The notes below the pieces were generated by a model, which was given only the letters and a program-made list of their open reading frames with translations, was not told the DNA's origin and did no database searches. Source: Hahellaceae bacterium (GTDB taxonomy: Bacteria > Pseudomonadota > Gammaproteobacteria > Pseudomonadales > Oleiphilaceae). From it: a stretch of 64,000 nucleotides of DNA. The stretch covers positions 1,612,001 through 1,676,000 of the forward strand of contig JACKOB010000002.1 in the NCBI GenBank assembly GCA_024234575.1, written 5' to 3'. Made by a program: the position numbers and the translations under genes. This document shows, piece after piece, positions 58,842-64,000 of the stretch; within the stretch, counting starts at the first letter, position 1; every line of letters starts with the position of its first letter.

Positions 58842-61220
58842 ATGTCCACTTCGGCAAAGGGCAGCTCTTCCCCTCGTAAGAAAAAAACAACCAAAGCCCC
58901 CGCACAGGCCAAACGCACCCCTCGTAAAAGCTCGTCAGGTGCTGGCAAGCAAGCAAAGCGCCAGTGGATATCGCGGCCCTTTCTTTGGAAGTTATTTCTT
59001 GTGCTGACACTCATGATTGCGGGTTGGGTGTTATATCTTGATGCGACTATCCGTGACCGCTTCGAAGGGCAACGTTGGGATATTCCGGCGAGGGTTTACG
59101 CCCGGCCTTTGGAGATTTTTGAAGGGGCGGTGCTTAATGCGGACTTGCTCGAAGTTGAGCTGAAAGGCCTTGGCTATAAGAGCACGGCGGCAATAGATGT
59201 GCCTGGTACCTATTATCGGCAAGGACAGCGCTACCAAATATTTAGCCGGGGGTTCGAATTTGCCGACAGTGTTGAAACGGCAAAGAAAATGAACATCGTC
59301 ATCGACGCGGATGTTGTCTCTTCGCTGACGTTAAAGACAAACGGTACAGCAGATATCGTCAGGCTTGATCCGTTAAATATTGGCGGAATCTATCCCGCCC
59401 ACCACGAAGACCGGATTATTCTCAGTTATGAACAAATCCCTGAGTTATTGCCCCAGGCGCTGATAGCGATTGAGGATAAAGACTTCTGGTCCCATTTTGG
59501 CTTATCGCCTAAAGGCATTGCCAGGGCACTTTGGGTCAATATCAGCGCAGGTGAAGTTACCCAGGGTGGCAGCACGTTAACCCAGCAGCTAGTGAAGAAT
59601 TTTTACCTTGATGGCCGTCGCACACTTTGGCGAAAAGTACAGGAGGCAGTTATGTCTGTGCTGCTTGACTGGCATTATCCGAAGCAAGAAATTCTCGAGG
59701 TATATCTTAACGAGGTGTATCTTGGGCAAAGCGGAAACCGGGGCATTCATGGCTTTGGTTTGGCTAGCCAGTTTTATTTCTCGCGATCGCTGAATGAACT
59801 CGAGGCGCATCAAATTGCACTGCTTGTGGCGATGGTGAAGGGGCCAACCTATTACAATCCTCGGCGAAACCCTGAGCGGGCATTAAGCCGCCGCAACCTG
59901 GTGATAGAAGAGCTGGCGAAAGAGGGGATAATAACCGCTGCCAAAGCGACGGCACTGCAACAAAAGCCATTGGATATTTCTTCTCGGCCGGTGTTTTCAG
60001 AGAATCTGTACCCCGCCTTTATGGATCTGGTCAGGCGCCAGTTGAATGAAGAGTATCGCCAGGAGGATTTGGAGTCTCGCGGGCTGAAGATATTTACAAC
60101 AATCGACCCACAAATCCAAAACAGGGCTGAAAAGGCCATCCGGGAAATCTTGCCGCGGCTTGATAAAAGTAAAGATTCGCCCCTTGAGTCGGCGCTGGTG
60201 TTAACCGGGCTGGAAAGTGGTGAAGTCAAAGCATTTGTAGGCGGCCGAGAAACGCGCTTTGCAGGATTCAATCGTGTACTGGATGCACGGCGGCCGATAG
60301 GCTCATTGGCTAAACCGGCCGTTTATTTAACAGCTCTTTCGAACCCTGCTCGTTACACTTTGGCAACGCGTCTAAAAGACGAACCGATCAGTAAAAAGCT
60401 TGCCAACGGTGATGTTTGGCAGCCACAAAATTACGAGAAAAAGTCATTTGGTGATGTCTCTGTGCACCAGGCTTTCGCCCACTCGATGAACCTGGCTTCT
60501 GCCCAGCTGGGCTTTGATGTGGGCATCGAACAGGTACTAAAGACGTTGCGTCAATTAGGTGTTACCTCAGACATCCAGCCTTACCCTTCGGTGTTTCTGG
60601 GTGCCTTTCCGTTATCGCCCTACGAAGTTGCACAAGCCTATCAAACTATCGCCGCTTCCGGGTTTAACGTGCCAGTGAGAGCCATTAGAGAAGTGACGAA
60701 TGCAGCAGGCGAAACAGTGTCACGCTACCCTTACCAGATCGAAAAGGTTGTTGATTCCCGCGTCATGCACCTGTTGCAATATGCCATGCAGGAGACAATG
60801 CGTGAGGGAACCGGAAAATCCGCTTATCGCTGGTTGCCCGATTCATTAGCCACCGCCGGTAAAACAGGTACAACGAACGATGCGCGCGATAGCTGGTTTG
60901 CCGGGATGACAGGGGATTACCTCAGTGTCGTTTGGGTAGGAAAAGATGATAATGGCAAAACAGATCTGACCGGCGCTACCGGCTCCATGCGCATCTGGGC
61001 AGAGATGATGCAGTCTTTGCCGCAACGACCTTTTTCGCCGATCGTCCCGGAGGGTATCAATTACGCCTGGGTTGCAGATGATGCGGCAGTAAGAACGAAT
61101 GAAGGTTGTCGTAATGCTCGTTACCTGCCTTTTGTGAGCGGTTCTGAGCCAGTCGCTTTTGCTGCTTGCCAACAAGGGTTGCAACGATTGAAGAGCTGGT
61201 TCGAAAAAGTGTTTGAATGA
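58842..61220 (+). CDS. mrcB: Penicillin-binding protein 1b (bifunctional glycosyltransferase/transpeptidase)
   Basis: 792 residues, near the Pseudomonas length. Basic N-terminal tail, TM (~48-66), UB2H-like domain (~80-180), GT51 domain (catalytic Glu ~211 in IAIEDKDFW; TQGGSTLTQQLVKNFYL; KRKVQEAVMSVLLDWHYPK pattern) and transpeptidase domain: SxxK serine in IGSLAKPAVY (~487), SMN in AHSMNLAS and KTG in AGKTGTTND (~672). It builds peptidoglycan in the periplasm and is usually activated by a lipoprotein. The TPR lipoprotein downstream (78 bases) could be that partner (inference). The ribosome site AGGAGG is unusually far (13 bases) from the ATG. Confidence 0.95.
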   Translation: MSTSAKGSSSPRKKKTTKAPAQAKRTPRKSSSGAGKQAKRQWISRPFLWKLFLVLTLMIAGWVLYLDATIRDRFEGQRWDIPARVYARPLEIFEGAVLNADLLEVELKGLGYKSTAAIDVPGTYYRQGQRYQIFSRGFEFADSVETAKKMNIVIDADVVSSLTLKTNGTADIVRLDPLNIGGIYPAHHEDRIILSYEQIPELLPQALIAIEDKDFWSHFGLSPKGIARALWVNISAGEVTQGGSTLTQQLVKNFYLDGRRTLWRKVQEAVMSVLLDWHYPKQEILEVYLNEVYLGQSGNRGIHGFGLASQFYFSRSLNELEAHQIALLVAMVKGPTYYNPRRNPERALSRRNLVIEELAKEGIITAAKATALQQKPLDISSRPVFSENLYPAFMDLVRRQLNEEYRQEDLESRGLKIFTTIDPQIQNRAEKAIREILPRLDKSKDSPLESALVLTGLESGEVKAFVGGRETRFAGFNRVLDARRPIGSLAKPAVYLTALSNPARYTLATRLKDEPISKKLANGDVWQPQNYEKKSFGDVSVHQAFAHSMNLASAQLGFDVGIEQVLKTLRQLGVTSDIQPYPSVFLGAFPLSPYEVAQAYQTIAASGFNVPVRAIREVTNAAGETVSRYPYQIEKVVDSRVMHLLQYAMQETMREGTGKSAYRWLPDSLATAGKTGTTNDARDSWFAGMTGDYLSVVWVGKDDNGKTDLTGATGSMRIWAEMMQSLPQRPFSPIVPEGINYAWVADDAAVRTNEGCRNARYLPFVSGSEPVAFAACQQGLQRLKSWFEKVFE

Positions 61221-61298
61221 TTGGTGTTGATTGTGCCTTGGCATTTTCACTCTGCCGCGTAATCAATACGGTTAATGCATAGATGCAAAGGACATAGT

Positions 61299-61838
61299 AT
61301 GAGAAGGGTGATTAAAGAGTGTTGTTTTAAGAGAGAAAAAACGGGCGCTGCGGTGGTGCTCTTATGTATTATTTATCTAATTTCAGGGTGCAGCACCCAA
61401 CCACCACGGGCTGTGGTGCCTGTAGAGAGCCGGAAGTCGGCACCGGCTGCCACTGTGCCTTCGCCCTCAAGTAAAGCAACCTCACCAAGCGTCAATAAAG
61501 ATAGTGTCGAGTTATTACCTTCTGCTGCCCGATTGTTGCAAGAGTCTCGCATTGCGCTGGCAGATGGTCAAATCTCTGTCGCTGCTTCGAAAGCGGAGCG
61601 AGCACTTCGTATTTCACCGAAGTCACCGGAGGTGTATTCGACCATCGCAGCCGTCCGCTTGCAGGAAAAAAAGTATGCCCAGGCTGAGCAGATGTTAATG
61701 AAGGCAATGAGTCTGGCGGGGCCAAACGCTCCTGTCAGACACAAGCTTTGGTTACAGGTTGCTGAGGTGCGCCATAGGGCGGGTGATCGGGCTGGTGCAG
61801 AAGATGCGCGAAAAAAAGCGGCGGCTGAGAAATGGTGA
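61299..61838 (+). CDS. TPR lipoprotein downstream of PBP1b
   Basis: 179 residues from the ATG at 61299, with AAGGA six bases upstream. A hydrophobic stretch and lipobox ISGC (VVLLCIIYLISGCST) mark a lipoprotein. A Pro/Ser/Ala-rich linker (~30-70) leads to TPR-like helical repeats (ALADGQISVAASKAERALRI, KYAQAEQMLMKAMS). Position after mrcB, as in Pseudomonas, suggests an outer-membrane partner of PBP1b; a LpoB-type activator role is inference. Confidence 0.82.
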   Translation: MRRVIKECCFKREKTGAAVVLLCIIYLISGCSTQPPRAVVPVESRKSAPAATVPSPSSKATSPSVNKDSVELLPSAARLLQESRIALADGQISVAASKAERALRISPKSPEVYSTIAAVRLQEKKYAQAEQMLMKAMSLAGPNAPVRHKLWLQVAEVRHRAGDRAGAEDARKKAAAEKW

Positions 61839-61908
61839 TAAAAATGTGCTAGCCCCTGGTACTGGGAAGTATCCAAAGGCTAGCGGACTTGCTTGTACCT
61901 CTGAGTAA

Positions 61909-63250
<1,342 letters not shown>

Positions 63251-64000
63251 TTATAGGCCTGCTTGTTTCAAACGGTTTGCTTGCTGGCGGTAAAGCGTAA
63301 TCGGGTCGGTAGTGAAAATGCCGTGCAGACCAAAAATATGGTTCATTGCATCGACATGGTTCATCGCGTAGTTGTCGCGAATAACTTTACCAAGGTGGCT
63401 GCTGCAGCGGCCCACCAATCCATCATTGGCTTCTGAATAGAACTGACTGGAAATAGCAAAGAAATAATCCAGTGGATCTAGCGCGTTAGTGAATACGGAT
63501 GTGCCACCCCAAGAGTAGTATCTAATCCCGTTGACGACATAGCTTCCTTCTCCGCAGGCAGAGGTCGGCACACCCGCAGGAACGTCGCGGTTGAATGCAA
63601 GCGATTTAGCCGTAGTGTAGTCTTCCAGCATAGCCATTGCGTCTTGCGGGAAATCTTCAGGAGAGTTTCCGGATAAAAACTCCACTGCATTGCCAATAAA
63701 GTTAAACAAATCAGCCAGAAGGTTACGTGTGGAGGTGCCAATACTGCCTGAAGACTCTAGCGTGTTGGAAACATCACTTACCCAATCCGCAATGGATAGC
63801 CCTTTGTGTCCACCATGCACTGATGTAATAGATGCGATGTAGCGTGAGTCAATAGATGCGGCATATCTTGCCGTTGTTGCGCCACCGCTATGACCAACAA
63901 TATTGAATTTCGGTACATTGTAGATTCTTGCCAGCTCTTCTAAACGCTCCACTAATTGCAGGCCACGCTCTTCTGATCCGTTAAATGCAGAAAGATTAAC
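63251..64000 (-). CDS. Second secreted lipase paralogue, truncated by window end
   Basis: The frame stays open to base 64000, so the signal peptide and oxyanion region lie outside. Visible parts: nucleophile elbow FNIVGHSGGATTARY (Ser in GHSGG, versus GHSHGG in its neighbour), Asp in [16 protein letters not shown], His in MNHVDAMNH, and the Cys pair in SACGEG/GRCSS. The C-terminus FGLHGIFTTDPITLYRQQAN is almost identical to the first lipase. The middle is ~25 residues longer, with a Ser/Gly insert. Tandem duplication is the likely origin. Confidence 0.9.
   Translation of the reverse strand, partial: VNLSAFNGSEERGLQLVERLEELARIYNVPKFNIVGHSGGATTARYAASIDSRYIASITSVHGGHKGLSIADWVSDVSNTLESSGSIGTSTRNLLADLFNFIGNAVEFLSGNSPEDFPQDAMAMLEDYTTAKSLAFNRDVPAGVPTSACGEGSYVVNGIRYYSWGGTSVFTNALDPLDYFFAISSQFYSEANDGLVGRCSSHLGKVIRDNYAMNHVDAMNHIFGLHGIFTTDPITLYRQQANRLKQAGL

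Overview
The window is a chromosomal stretch of a free-living, probably marine gammaproteobacterium of the Pseudomonadales/Cellvibrionales kind. The gene families (UvrD, PstSCAB-PhoU, PhoBR, UbiA/UbiC, rubredoxin with its reductase, TRAP transporter, PBP1b, family I.1 lipases, many c-di-GMP proteins) and the order phoR-phoB-ubiA-ubiC-hpt-rubA-rubredoxin reductase recall Pseudomonas and its marine relatives. Genus-level placement is not possible by eye. There are no rRNA or tRNA genes, no insertion sequences and no CRISPR array. The gene content looks like ordinary core chromosome.

Layout. 0-9 kb: a truncated membrane PAS sensor, uvrD, a TRAP binding lipoprotein, small conserved proteins, a YciA-like thioesterase and the TRAP permease pair. 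9-16 kb: a complete high-affinity phosphate operon pstS-pstC-pstA-pstB-phoU, with canonical Pho boxes before pstS and again before pstC. 16.7-20.1 kb: a compact set of a secreted DUF2059-like protein, a CHAD protein (polyphosphate-binding family) and an orphan ParA ATPase. 20-25.9 kb: HIT, UbiF, DegQ-like protease, YbaK, MscS and a methyltransferase. 26.0-26.3 kb: a protein-free segment whose minus strand carries 19 GGA motifs, several in hairpin loops, and ends in a strong terminator. This is a CsrB/RsmZ-type regulatory RNA. 26.6-34.9 kb: Nudix, CysZ, an atypical response regulator, phoR-phoB (with a third Pho box), ubiA, ubiC, hpt, rubredoxin and rubredoxin reductase. 34.9-50 kb: four c-di-GMP synthesis/breakdown proteins interspersed with a DksA-like protein, acyl-CoA enzymes, an M50 protease and a Pit-type phosphate carrier. 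50-64 kb: a PLP aminotransferase and a PanP-like decarboxylase, a DsbA-like fusion, a cNMP-binding protein, a pentapeptide protein and a lone receiver, an APH/P-loop kinase fusion, PBP1b with a TPR lipoprotein, and two tandem secreted lipases, the second cut by the window end.

How it works together. Phosphate is the main theme: Pst import, PhoU/PhoR/PhoB sensing with autoregulation, a second (Pit) importer, and a CHAD/ParA pair that could link phosphate supply to polyphosphate granules (inference). The second theme is the switch between motile and attached life: a Csr-type RNA plus clustered GGDEF/EAL proteins. The strongest under-described candidates are the CHAD-ParA cassette and the unannotated CsrB-like RNA.
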